Origin: Streptomyces sp. NBC_01716
Lineage (GTDB): Bacteria > Actinomycetota > Actinomycetes > Streptomycetales > Streptomycetaceae
Length of the DNA: 64,000 nt
Direction: 5' to 3'
NCBI RefSeq assembly: GCF_036248275.1
Contig: NZ_CP109181.1
Coordinates: 7,316,001-7,380,000 of the forward strand
The position numbers and the translations under genes were made by a program. Below the pieces are notes generated by a model. That model worked only from the letters and a program-made list of their open reading frames with translations, searched no databases and was not told where the DNA came from. Shown here one piece after another: positions 35,025-42,894 of the stretch. The first letter of the stretch is position 1; each line of letters begins with the position of its first letter.

Positions 35025-35710
35025 GCGAACCGGTTCGCGTACTGGTCGCCGACGACCAGGCGCTGCTGCGCGGCAGCTTCCGGGTCCTGGTCGACAACGA
35101 ACCCGGCTTCACCGTCGTCGGCGAGGCGGCCACGGGCGCCCAGGCGGTCGATATCGCCCGCGAGGAACGCCCCGATGTCGTCCTCATGGATGTCCGGATG
35201 CCGGAGATGGACGGCATCGAGGCGACCCGGCGGATCTGCGGGGCACCCGGGACCGCGGGCGTACGGGTCCTCATGCTGACCATGTTCGACCTCGACAGTT
35301 ACGTCTACGCCGCGCTGCGCGCCGGGGCCAGCGGATTCCTGCTGAAGGACGTACCGCCCGCCGACCTGCTCACCGGCATCAGCGTGGTCGCCGCCGGCGA
35401 AGGGCTGCTGGCGCCGTCCGTGACCCGCCGGCTGATCACCGAGTTCGTCAGCGGCCCCGAGCCCGTCCACCGGCCGCCCCGGCGGCTCGACGGGGTCACC
35501 GACCGGGAGCGTGAAGTCCTCACCCTTGTCGCGCGGGGACTGTCGAACGCGGAGATCTCCGTACGGCTGCGGCTGAGCGTGGCGACCGTGAAGACCCATG
35601 TGAGCCATCTGCTGACCAAGCTCGACAGCCGTGACCGTGCCCAACTGGTCATCGCCGCCTACGAGACGGGGCTGGTCTCGGCCGCGCCGCGCCGGCCCGT
35701 CGAAGGCTGA
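35021..35710 (+). CDS. NarL/FixJ-family response regulator
   Basis: 229 aa. REC domain with acidic pair in VLVADDQALLRG, phospho-Asp in VVLMDVRMPEMDGIEATRR (about residue 55) and Lys in FLLKDVPPADLLTGI. C-terminal LuxR HTH (VTDREREVLTLVARGLSNAEISVRLRLSVATVKTHVSHLL). Partner of the kinase at 33798; 130 bases before the Tat-pair, whose promoter resembles those of the lasso precursors. Confidence 0.92.
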   Translation: MSEPVRVLVADDQALLRGSFRVLVDNEPGFTVVGEAATGAQAVDIAREERPDVVLMDVRMPEMDGIEATRRICGAPGTAGVRVLMLTMFDLDSYVYAALRAGASGFLLKDVPPADLLTGISVVAAGEGLLAPSVTRRLITEFVSGPEPVHRPPRRLDGVTDREREVLTLVARGLSNAEISVRLRLSVATVKTHVSHLLTKLDSRDRAQLVIAAYETGLVSAAPRRPVEG

Positions 35711-35765
35711 CCCCGCCACCCGGGCAAGGGGAGAGACGTATAGAAAACCGCACAGCGGAACGACC

Positions 35766-35794
35766 GGAAGGCGTATAGCCGCCCTTCCTACGCT
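35766..35794 (+). promoter_or_regulatory. Promoter of the Tat-pair: GGAAGG, 17-base gap, TACGCT
   Basis: GGAAGG (35766-35771) and TACGCT (35789-35794) are 17 bases apart, the same layout as the lasso precursor promoters, with CCTACG identical. A CGTATAG heptamer occurs twice, at 35737-35743 and 35772-35778, 35 bases apart, which could be a regulator site. The leader to GTG 35841 is about 40 bases. Confidence 0.5.
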
Positions 35795-35840
35795 CCTGAC
35801 CACGACGGAAAGCGTGTCTTCAGGAGAAGGGCGGCCCACT

Positions 35841-36629
35841 GTGCCGACAGAGGTCAACCGACGACTGCTCCTCCGGAGCTCACTGGGCGGCGCCGCCGCA
35901 CTCGGGCTGGTGGCGGCAGGCGCCCCGTCCGCCGCCGCGGCCCCACCAGGCCGGCCGGACCCCGGGCTCCCCGATGTGCCCGCCATGCGGGGCGACCGCA
36001 GGGCCAACGAGTTCTGGCACGTGTACGACGAGAAGACCTACTACAGCGCCTCGCAGGAGGTGACGGACGCCTACGCGGCCATCAGCGCCTACACGGGCCC
36101 GCCCTTCGAACGCACCCTGCGCGAGAAGTGGTGGGAACTCGTCAAGCTGCCCGACTACCCGGCCAACTTCACGGCGTTCGTCGAGCCGATCAGAGAACCG
36201 CTCGAACTGCTCTCGCGCGTCCAGCTCGACGTCGCCGACACCTACTACGGCAATCGCCACCACGAACTGGTCAGGGCCTACGGCTGGTTCGGCGAAGGAG
36301 TGCTCTTCGACCCGCGCGGCCACGCCCCGTATCTCGTCCACACCATGAACACCGTCGGGGACGAGCCCCCGCGCGCCTACCACACCTGGTACGTCGTCCT
36401 GCGCGCCATGATGCTGCTGGACATCGAACCGCGCCGCTGGGAGCTGTCCGCACGCGCCCTCGGCTGGGCCTGGGCCCTGCAGACCGTCGCCAAACCGGCC
36501 CAGGACAAGGTCAATCCGCCTCTGCCGCGCGAGACCGTGGCGCGGCTGGCCGCCTCCTGGCTGCCCCGCAGCGTCGAGCGCCTCGACCAGGACTTCCAGT
36601 CGTTCTGGCTGCCGGAAGGGATGAGCTGA
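35841..36629 (+). CDS. Putative Tat-exported protein of unknown family, copy 1
   Basis: 262 aa. N-terminus NRRLLLRSSLGGAAALGLVAAGAPSAAAA looks like a twin-arginine signal peptide with an AxA cleavage region near residue 35. The mature part is rich in Trp/Tyr and has conserved blocks MRGDRRANEFWHVYDEKT, EPLELLSRVQLDVADTYY, YGWFGEGVLFDPR, VLRAMMLLDIEPRRWE and a C-terminal LDQDFQSFWLPE. These recur in the next gene. I do not recognise the family; no catalytic motif is obvious. Its promoter resembles those of the lasso precursors, so a role around that cluster is possible. AGGAGAAGG precedes the GTG. Confidence 0.72.
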   Translation: MPTEVNRRLLLRSSLGGAAALGLVAAGAPSAAAAPPGRPDPGLPDVPAMRGDRRANEFWHVYDEKTYYSASQEVTDAYAAISAYTGPPFERTLREKWWELVKLPDYPANFTAFVEPIREPLELLSRVQLDVADTYYGNRHHELVRAYGWFGEGVLFDPRGHAPYLVHTMNTVGDEPPRAYHTWYVVLRAMMLLDIEPRRWELSARALGWAWALQTVAKPAQDKVNPPLPRETVARLAASWLPRSVERLDQDFQSFWLPEGMS

Positions 36630-37432
36630 TGCCCGCCCGGGGACGACGGCGGATCCTGCGGACGGCGCTCGGCGTCGGCGCGGCCGGGGCGCTGGGAGCG
36701 GCGGGCACCCTTCCGGCAGCGGCGGCAGCGGCGGGCCGGGGAGGCGACGGCCTCCCGCCGGTCCCGGGCATGCTCGGCGACCGGCGGGCCAACGAGTTCT
36801 GGTACCTGCTCGACGAAGCCACCCTCCACCACCCGACGCAGGAGTTCACCGAGGCCTTCCAGGCGCTGATCGCGGTCCTCGGCACGGGCTGGGACGTCAC
36901 ACTCCTGCGTACCTGGCTCGGCATGGTCAACTCGCCCGACTATCCCCGCGACTTCACCGACTGGGCGACACCACTGAAGGAACCCCTGTCCGTGATCTCG
37001 CGCGTCCAGCTCGAAGTGATCGACGCCGTCTACCGCCGGCACGACCACCGGCTGGCCCAGGCCTTCGGCTGGTTCGGCCAGGGCGTCCTCTTCGACCCGC
37101 GCACCGGGAAACCCCATGTGATGACCGGCGATCCGCCCGGCGGCTACCCGGTCTGGCACGTGACCCTCCGCGCGATGATGTTCCTCGGCATCTCACCGGG
37201 CCGCTGGGCCGAGATCGCCCCGCTCAACGCCTTCGGCTGCGCGGTGCAGCTCACCGCCGATCCCGACCAGCAGAACGTCAACCCGCCCCTGCCCCGGGCG
37301 ACGATACGGAAACTGGCCGCGCACTGGCTCCCGCGCGACCCCGCGCGGCTCGACGTGGACTTCCAGTCCTTCCCCTACCCGGAGTGGCCGCCGGAGTCCG
37401 GTCAGACAGCGTTCAGGCCGAGGCGCCCCTGA
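36629..37432 (+). CDS. Putative Tat-exported protein of unknown family, copy 2
   Basis: 267 aa paralogue of the previous gene; its ATG overlaps that stop by one base (TGATG). N-terminus RGRRRILRTALGVGAAGALGAAGTLPAAAAAA is a good twin-arginine signal. Matching blocks are MLGDRRANEFWYLLDEAT, EPLSVISRVQLEVIDAVYRRHDHRLAQAFGWFGQGVLFDPR, TLRAMMFLGISPGRW, QQNVNPPLPRATIRKLAAHWLPRDPARLDVDFQSFPYPE. Clearly a tandem duplication with divergence; both copies keep every block, arguing both are functional. The 3' end overlaps the convergent SARP gene by 31 bases. Confidence 0.72.
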   Translation: MPARGRRRILRTALGVGAAGALGAAGTLPAAAAAAGRGGDGLPPVPGMLGDRRANEFWYLLDEATLHHPTQEFTEAFQALIAVLGTGWDVTLLRTWLGMVNSPDYPRDFTDWATPLKEPLSVISRVQLEVIDAVYRRHDHRLAQAFGWFGQGVLFDPRTGKPHVMTGDPPGGYPVWHVTLRAMMFLGISPGRWAEIAPLNAFGCAVQLTADPDQQNVNPPLPRATIRKLAAHWLPRDPARLDVDFQSFPYPEWPPESGQTAFRPRRP

Positions 37433-38148
37433 AGCACGGCGTGGTGGGCGGCGGTCAGCGCGGGCCCGGGATCGACCCCCAGTTCCTCGACGAGGATCCG
37501 GCGGCCCTCCTGGTAGGCGGCCAGCGCCTCCGCCTGCCGCTCGCACCGGTAGAGGGCCGTCATCCACTGGGCGCGCAGCCGCTCCCGCAGGGGGTACCGG
37601 GCGACCAGACCGGTGAGTTCGGGGACGAGCCCGCGGTGCTCACCGAGAGCCAGCTCGGCCTCGATCCGGCTCTCCAGCGCCGAGGTCCGCGCCTCGTCCA
37701 GCTGGGGCACCTCGGCGTCCCTCAGCTGCTGGGTGACGCCGTCGAGAGCGGGCCCGCGCCAGAGCCCCAGCGCGGAGCGCAGGAGCGGCGCCGCCACTTC
37801 CGGCCGGCCCGCGCGCAGCGCCTCGTGCCCGGCGCGGGCGAGCCGGTCGAACTCGGCCGCGTCCACGAATCCGTCGATGACCCCGAGCCGGTAGCTGCTC
37901 CCCACCCTGCGCAGTTCGGCGGCAGGCCCGAGCCGGGTCCGCAGCCGGGAGGCGTACGTGCAGAGCTGCGCGCCGACCGTGGCCGGGGCGCGCCCTCCCC
38001 ACATCACCGCCGTGAGACGGTCGTCGGACAGGGGCCGCCCGCCCGCCAGCAGCAGGGCGGCGAGCATCGTCCGCTGCTTCCGGCCGGGGACAGGGATCTC
38101 CCGCCCCGTCGAAGTCACCCGCACCGGACCGAGCACACTGAATTCCAC
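37402..38148 (-). CDS. SARP-family (BTAD) transcriptional regulator
   Basis: 248 aa. Winged-helix DNA-binding domain (VEFSVLGPVRVTSTGREIPVPGRKQRTMLAALLLAGGRPL, RLTAVMWGGRAPATVGAQLCTYASRLRTRLG) plus the bacterial transcriptional activation domain (DAAEFDRLARAGHEALRAGRPEVAAPLLRSALGLWRGPAL, TSALESRIEAELALGEHRGLVPELTGLV). Short SARPs of this size activate antibiotic clusters. The GTG at 38148 follows GGGGGAA. Its promoter shares the GGAACCCGGGACC element with the lasso precursors, linking it to that regulon. Confidence 0.9.
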   Translation of the reverse strand: MEFSVLGPVRVTSTGREIPVPGRKQRTMLAALLLAGGRPLSDDRLTAVMWGGRAPATVGAQLCTYASRLRTRLGPAAELRRVGSSYRLGVIDGFVDAAEFDRLARAGHEALRAGRPEVAAPLLRSALGLWRGPALDGVTQQLRDAEVPQLDEARTSALESRIEAELALGEHRGLVPELTGLVARYPLRERLRAQWMTALYRCERQAEALAAYQEGRRILVEELGVDPGPALTAAHHAVLQGRLGLNAV

Positions 38149-38228
38149 TGTGTTCCCCCATTGCTTCCGGTCGCCCCGGGCCCTCCCGGTACGCGCGGGA
38201 GCAGCGCCGGTCGCGACGGCAGATCCGC

Positions 38229-38257
38229 ACAGTAGATCCGCCCAGGTCCCGGGTTCC
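38229..38257 (-). promoter_or_regulatory. Promoter of SARP gene: GGAACC, 17-base gap, TACTGT
   Basis: On the minus strand, GGAACCCGGGACC (38257-38245) is identical to the 13-mer at 26776-26788 and is followed after 10 bases by TACTGT (38234-38229), the same distance as at both lasso precursors. Further copies of ACCGGGACC or GGTCCCGG lie just upstream (to about 38290). About 80 bases to the GTG at 38148, again like precursor 1. Confidence 0.55.
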
Positions 38258-38303
38258 CGGGGCCGAGGTCCCGGTTGAGTACCGGGACCTGGCCGGACAC
38301 GCC

Positions 38304-40208
38304 CTACAGCCCCGGCGGTTCCTGGGGGCCCCGGTTCACCGGTCCCCGGCCCGACAGCACCTCGCCGTACGCCTGCATCAGATCCGGCAGCCGCAGCGTG
38401 GCCAGATCGTCGCGGCCCGGGGTGCCGCTGTAGCCGGAGAGCCGCAGATCGCGGTACGCGCAGCTCTTCTCGTACAGCGTGCGCAGGAAGCGGCCGTTCC
38501 CCAGCTCGTCGATCCAGCCCTGGTCGACCACATGGCCGCTGATGCTGCGCAGCTCGTCCAGTGACTCCTCGTCCCACACGTCGTCGTTCTCGGCGGCCAG
38601 CACCTCGCCGATCGCGGTGAGTTCGAGGGGGCGGTAGCTGGGGAAGTCGACGCGCGTCGTGAAGCGCGACGAGAGCCCGGGGTTGGTGGCGAGCAGCCGG
38701 TCCATGCCCTCCGGATAGCCGGCCAGTATCACCACGAGCTGGTTCCGGTTGTCCTCGGCGCGCTTCAGCAGCACCTGAAGGGCCTCGTCGCCGTACGCGT
38801 CGCCCTTGCTGTAGCCGGAGTTGGCGAGGCTGTACGCCTCGTCGACGAAGAGCACCCCACCGATCGCCGAGTCGATCAGCTCATTCGCCTTCACCGCCGT
38901 CTGGCCCAGGAACTCGCCCACCAGATCGGCCCGTTGGGCCTCCACCAGATGGTCGCCGCCGAGCAGCCCGAGCGCGTAGAAGACCCGGCCGAGGATGCGT
39001 GCCACGGTCGTCTTCCCGGTGCCCGAGGGGCCGGAGAAGACGAAGTGCCGTTTCGGCGGCTGGACGGGCAGCCCCTGGCCGGCCCGTAACCGCGCCATGT
39101 TGAGCTGCGCGGACAACGCCTTGACCTGCCGCTTGACCGGTTCCAGACCGACCATCCGCTCCAGCTCGGCGAGCGCCTCGGCGAGCAGCACCGGATCCGT
39201 CGGACGGTCGGGGAACTGCGGGGGAGCGGCCTGGGCGGGTACGCGTGCCTTCTCCCGTATCCCCTCCGTCGGGTCGACGGGGTCCGGCGGCACACCCACC
39301 CCGTACGGGGACTGCGCGTCGACGCCCGGCCGCGGGTCGGGCCCCTGCGGATACTCGCCCTCGGCCTGCCCGTCCACCGTGTCCTGGCCGAAGCCGGCCA
39401 GCGCGACCGAGGCGAGACCGGCCGGGTCGTCCGCCCCGTCGTACCCGTCGGAGTCCGTGATCGCGGCGAGCCGGGCCGCGGTGTCCATGAAGGTGGGATC
39501 GATCCGGTGCACGGCCCGGTACAGCGGCAGGGCGGCGGCGCTGCGGCCGGTCCCCTCGTGCGCGCGGGCCAGCCAGTAGCGCAGCTCCTTGCGCTGCGGC
39601 TGCTCGCTGCGGCAGCGCATCAGCGAGGTCGAGAGCAGGGGCTCGGCCTGTCCGTACATCTCCAGCCGGACGCGCGCCATCCCGCCGAAGAGACCCGCCT
39701 CGATGCCCAGCAGCGGGTCGTTGACCAGGGATTCGGTGTGGCGCACCAACTGGTCCCAGTCCTTGACCAGGTAGGCGCGGCAGGCGTGCAGGAAGCGCAC
39801 ATGCGGATCGGCGTCCACGGGCGGCAGTCCGGCGAGCGCCCGGTCCAGCTCGGGCACATGCCGGCCGTCGAGCCAGTGCGAGGCGTGCGCGAGCAGCAGA
39901 TCGCGCCGGCTCTCCAGTACGGGCTGCACCCACCAGCCCAGCCAGTACCAGGAGTTGAGCGTACGGCGGTGGCGGGAGCGCTGTTCGCCGAAGCGGTCAC
40001 GGTGGCGGTACATGTGCAGCAGCGCGGTCGTGGTGTCGACCCGCAGCGCGTGCAGCCCGAGCCAGCCGTCCGCCATCCCGGGATCGAGCCGTACGGCCTC
40101 CCGGAACTCCTCCTCCGCCTGTGGATACGCCCCCATCGTGTAAGCATCCACACCACGCACCCACGCGAGATCGGCCGGGGCTCCAGCGCCCTGCGTGCCG
40201 ATGTCCAT
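38304..40208 (-). CDS. EccA-like TPR/AAA+ ATPase (CbxX/CfxQ type)
   Basis: 634 aa. N-terminal helical TPR-like region (about residues 1-260), a Pro/Gly/Asp-rich linker, and a C-terminal AAA+ domain with Walker A FVFSGPSGTGKTTVARILG (about residue 410), Walker B GGVLFVDEAYSLANSGYSKGDAYGDEAL and a sensor LVVILAGYPEGMDRLLATNPGLSSRF. The domain order is that of EccA of type VII (ESX) secretion systems, but no EccB-E, EsxA or mycosin gene is nearby, so here it may be an orphan. The ATG at 40208 (MDIGTQGAG) is the first after the promoter gap. Confidence 0.82.
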   Translation of the reverse strand: MDIGTQGAGAPADLAWVRGVDAYTMGAYPQAEEEFREAVRLDPGMADGWLGLHALRVDTTTALLHMYRHRDRFGEQRSRHRRTLNSWYWLGWWVQPVLESRRDLLLAHASHWLDGRHVPELDRALAGLPPVDADPHVRFLHACRAYLVKDWDQLVRHTESLVNDPLLGIEAGLFGGMARVRLEMYGQAEPLLSTSLMRCRSEQPQRKELRYWLARAHEGTGRSAAALPLYRAVHRIDPTFMDTAARLAAITDSDGYDGADDPAGLASVALAGFGQDTVDGQAEGEYPQGPDPRPGVDAQSPYGVGVPPDPVDPTEGIREKARVPAQAAPPQFPDRPTDPVLLAEALAELERMVGLEPVKRQVKALSAQLNMARLRAGQGLPVQPPKRHFVFSGPSGTGKTTVARILGRVFYALGLLGGDHLVEAQRADLVGEFLGQTAVKANELIDSAIGGVLFVDEAYSLANSGYSKGDAYGDEALQVLLKRAEDNRNQLVVILAGYPEGMDRLLATNPGLSSRFTTRVDFPSYRPLELTAIGEVLAAENDDVWDEESLDELRSISGHVVDQGWIDELGNGRFLRTLYEKSCAYRDLRLSGYSGTPGRDDLATLRLPDLMQAYGEVLSGRGPVNRGPQEPPGL

Positions 40209-40570
40209 CAGGCCCCCCACAAACCATGACCCCGTGATGTCCCGCCGGGCGGGCGCCCGTCGGCAGAGCGTGCTGAACCACCTTGTCGTGGACGGGAATT
40301 GACCCCACCAAGATGCATCGTACCTGCGCAGAGGGTGCGCGACTAAGGGCGCAGCCGTCCCGCCCGCACCGGTGACCCAGGGTGATCGCTGGGTGGGAGG
40401 CGGTGCCGGGGAGGTGGCGAAGAGGGCAGAACGAAGCCCCCGATCACGGGGGAACAACCGGGGGCTTCGCGTCTGGGCAGCTCCGAAAAGCCGCACATTG
40501 AGAACGTAAGACCTGTCCCACCCCTTGGTCAAGCCGAGTTGAGGCCCCTTCGGGGCTGATTTCCGACTGC
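40209..40570. other. Non-coding interval between EccA-like and uridine-kinase-like genes
   Basis: 362 bases without a supported gene. It holds the leader of the ATPase at 40208 and two strong hairpins, GAAGCCCCC/GGGGGCTTC (40433-40468) and GGCCCC-TTC-GGGGC (about 40544-40556), the latter just past the stop of the minus-strand gene at 40571. I see no tRNA or other recognisable RNA in it. Confidence 0.5.
40433..40468 (+). terminator. GC-rich hairpin, possible terminator or structured RNA
   Basis: Arms GAAGCCCCC (40433-40441) and GGGGGCTTC (40460-40468) pair perfectly over 9 bp around an 18-base loop that itself contains CGGGGG, so alternative pairing is possible. Lies in a gene-free interval. 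Could be a terminator for either flank or part of a small RNA. Confidence 0.35.
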
Positions 40571-41200
40571 TCAGTACGGAGGAAAGGGTCGCTCACCGTG
40601 GGTGACAGGGCGGTCCTGCGGTGCGGTCACAGGAGTTACGGGCAGCCACTTGTACCCCTCCTGCCACTCCCGTACCAGCACATCGGCGTACGGCCGCGAC
40701 GGATCAGCCGCGAAATGGCTCGTCTCGGCCCGCGTCCAGCCGTCCCAGAAGGCCGAGAGGGCCGATCCGTCGCGCTCACGGCCCCGGTGCCAGGACTCCT
40801 CGGCGCCCCGGTCCATCCACAGCAGCCTCGCCAGCCACGGCCGTACCGCCGCCCGGCCCGCGCCCACCCCCTCGATCAGCACGACCGGCGCGGGGGGCAG
40901 CGGGCGGGGCGCGCGGAAGCGCCGCAGGGTCCAGTCGTACGGCGCGTACCGCGCGGAAGCCCCACGTGAGAGCGGTCCGAGCACATCCTCGGCGAGCCGC
41001 TCCGTCCAGTCGAAGAACGCCTCGTGCGTGGCCAGGTCGTCCAGTCGCAGTACGGGCGCCCCGCCGAGCGCGGCGGCGAGCCGCGTGGCGAAGGTGCTCT
41101 TGCCGGAACCGGCGTGGCCGTCGACCGCGACCAGGCGTACCGGCCCGCAGGAGGGCGGCAGCGCGCGCAGGGTCATGGCGGCTTCGGTGAGGTCGTCCAC
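40571..41200 (-). CDS. Uridine kinase-like P-loop NTPase
   Basis: 209 aa. P-loop VRLVAVDGHAGSGKSTFATRLAAALG (about residues 20-46), a Walker B-like LEGV segment PAPVVLIEGVGAGRAAV, and DWTLRRFRAPRPLPPAP typical of the uridine/phosphoribulokinase-like family in actinobacteria. Probably a nucleoside or small-molecule kinase; substrate not determinable. Standalone gene. Confidence 0.8.
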   Translation of the reverse strand: MDDLTEAAMTLRALPPSCGPVRLVAVDGHAGSGKSTFATRLAAALGGAPVLRLDDLATHEAFFDWTERLAEDVLGPLSRGASARYAPYDWTLRRFRAPRPLPPAPVVLIEGVGAGRAAVRPWLARLLWMDRGAEESWHRGRERDGSALSAFWDGWTRAETSHFAADPSRPYADVLVREWQEGYKWLPVTPVTAPQDRPVTHGERPFPPY

Positions 41201-41386
41201 CCGGCCAGCCTATTGCGCGGGCGCTCGGAGACCGGGGCCGACCCGTGCCGGGCCCCGGGGCGATCGGCATCACTGGTGGAGACCAATATTGGTCGGGCGA
41301 CGCGAGGCGAATCGCTGGCAGAAGCCGTCGGGGACCCGGGATAGTTGACGGATTGTCGTGCACCAGACCAGTGACCCGGGGGTCCG

Positions 41387-42808
41387 ATGAACAACCCAGC
41401 TCCGTCCCGGAACAGCTCGGCGTCGCGCCGTACGGTGCTCGCCACCGCCCTCGCCGCGGCCGGCGCGGGCGCCCTCTCCGCCGCCGCGCCCGCCATGGCG
41501 TCCGCTCCTTCCGCACCGTCCGCTTCCTCCGCGCCGTCCGCCCGCCCCGGCCCGCCGGCCGCCGACCACCGGGCGGGCACTCCCGTGGACAACCGCTTCT
41601 GGAGCTCGTCCGCCGACTGGCGCGGCGGCAGGGGCAACGGCACGAAGGTCCTGACCGGCACCCGGCCCGGCCTGGTCGTCGCCACCCCCGCGGGCAGCAC
41701 CGACTACGCCGACCCGCACACCGGCAGGACCACCACCTGGGAGTACGCGACCTGGACCTCGCCCGTCCACCGCTCCACGGTCCCGGCCACCGAGGCCATC
41801 GCCTCCTGGAACGCCGACACCCCGACGGGCACCTGGATCCAGACGGAGCTGCGCGGCACCTACTCGGACGGCGTCGCGACCCCCTGGTACGTGATGGGCC
41901 GCTGGGCGTCCGGGGACGGCGACATCCGCCGTACGTCCGTCGACGACCAGACGGACGACCGCAGCACCGTCTGGACCGACACCTTCGCCGTCGACGACCC
42001 GGCGAGCGGTCTGCGCCTCGCGTCGTACCAGCTGCGTCTGACGCTCTACCGCAAGCCGGGTACGACACTCACACCCACGGTCCACCGGGTCGGCGCGATG
42101 GCCTCGGACATCCCCGACCGCTTCACCGTCCCGGCCGCGGCACACGCGGTGACGCGCGAGCTGACCGTGCCGCGCTACTCGCAGAACACGCACGTCGGCC
42201 AGTACCCCGAGTACGACAACGGCGGCGAGGCCTGGTGCAGCCCCACCTCCTCGCAGATGATCATCGAGTACTGGGGCCGTAAGCCCAGCGCGGCCGACCT
42301 GGCCTGGGTGAACCCGGACTTCGCCGACCCGCAGGTCTGCCACGCGGCCCGGTACACGTTCGACTACCAGTACGACGGCTGCGGCAACTGGCCCTTCAAC
42401 GCGGCGTACGCGACGAGCTACCGGGACATGAACGCCGTCGTCACCCGGCTCGGCTCGCTCACCGACGTCGAGCGGCTGGTCCGCGCGGGCATCCCGGTCA
42501 TCACCTCGCAGTCCTTCCTGGAGAAGGAGCTGACCGGCGCGGGCTACGGCACCTCCGGCCATCTGATGACCGTGATCGGCTTCACAGCCGCCGGCGACGT
42601 GATCGCCAACGACCCGGCCTCACCGAGCAATACGGCCGTACGCCGGATCTACAAGCGGCGCGAGTGGGAGAACATCTGGCTCCGCACGAAGCGGTACAAC
42701 GCCGCGGGCACCGTCGTCTCGGGCACGGGCGGGGTCTGTTACCTCTACTGGCCCGTGGAGCCCACCGCAGGTCAGAAGGCTGCACTCGCCTCTGTGGGCG
42801 TTCACTGA
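41387..42808 (+). CDS. Tat-secreted C39-family-like peptidase
   Basis: 473 aa. Twin-arginine signal ASRRTVLATALAAAGAGALSAAAPAMASA, a Ser/Pro/Ala-rich linker, a beta-rich domain (about residues 60-240) and a papain-like C-terminal domain with catalytic Cys in YPEYDNGGEAWCSPTSSQMIIEYWG (about 285) and His in GYGTSGHLMTVIGF with VIANDPASPSN downstream. C39-like family members of this layout are secreted cysteine peptidases, not bacteriocin leader peptidases. Last host gene before the integrated element. Confidence 0.88.
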   Translation: MNNPAPSRNSSASRRTVLATALAAAGAGALSAAAPAMASAPSAPSASSAPSARPGPPAADHRAGTPVDNRFWSSSADWRGGRGNGTKVLTGTRPGLVVATPAGSTDYADPHTGRTTTWEYATWTSPVHRSTVPATEAIASWNADTPTGTWIQTELRGTYSDGVATPWYVMGRWASGDGDIRRTSVDDQTDDRSTVWTDTFAVDDPASGLRLASYQLRLTLYRKPGTTLTPTVHRVGAMASDIPDRFTVPAAAHAVTRELTVPRYSQNTHVGQYPEYDNGGEAWCSPTSSQMIIEYWGRKPSAADLAWVNPDFADPQVCHAARYTFDYQYDGCGNWPFNAAYATSYRDMNAVVTRLGSLTDVERLVRAGIPVITSQSFLEKELTGAGYGTSGHLMTVIGFTAAGDVIANDPASPSNTAVRRIYKRREWENIWLRTKRYNAAGTVVSGTGGVCYLYWPVEPTAGQKAALASVGVH

Positions 42809-42820
42809 CAGATCAAGAGG

Positions 42821-42847
42821 GGCCCCTCGCGATTCACGCGAGGGGCC
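42821..42847. terminator. Strong bidirectional terminator hairpin
   Basis: Perfect 11-bp inverted repeat GGCCCCTCGCG / CGCGAGGGGCC with a 5-base loop, 12 bases after the peptidase stop and 47 before the integrase stop, which arrives on the other strand. Probably terminates both. Confidence 0.75.
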
Positions 42848-42869
42848 CTTCCGGTGTCACTTCGAAGAC

Positions 42870-42889
42870 TCTGGGGAGCGTCTGGGGAG
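42870..42889. repeat. Tandem TCTGGGGAG repeat beside the integrase; candidate attL/arm site
   Basis: TCTGGGGAG occurs at 42870-42878 and again at 42881-42889, 11 bases apart (one helical turn), just outside the integrase stop. Such spacing is typical of integrase arm-type sites. The core site itself cannot be fixed without the right end. Confidence 0.35.
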
Positions 42890-42894
42890 ATCTT

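Noticed and set aside
40209..40570. Possible tRNA or 6C-type small RNA in the gene-free strip
   Set aside because: No cloverleaf or TPsiC box; hairpins are present, but no C6 loop pattern convincing enough to name a family.
41024..42562. Long overlapping frames around the uridine-kinase-like and peptidase genes
   Set aside because: Gly/Arg/Ala-biased translations without motifs; the accepted genes have clear P-loop and Tat/C39-like features.
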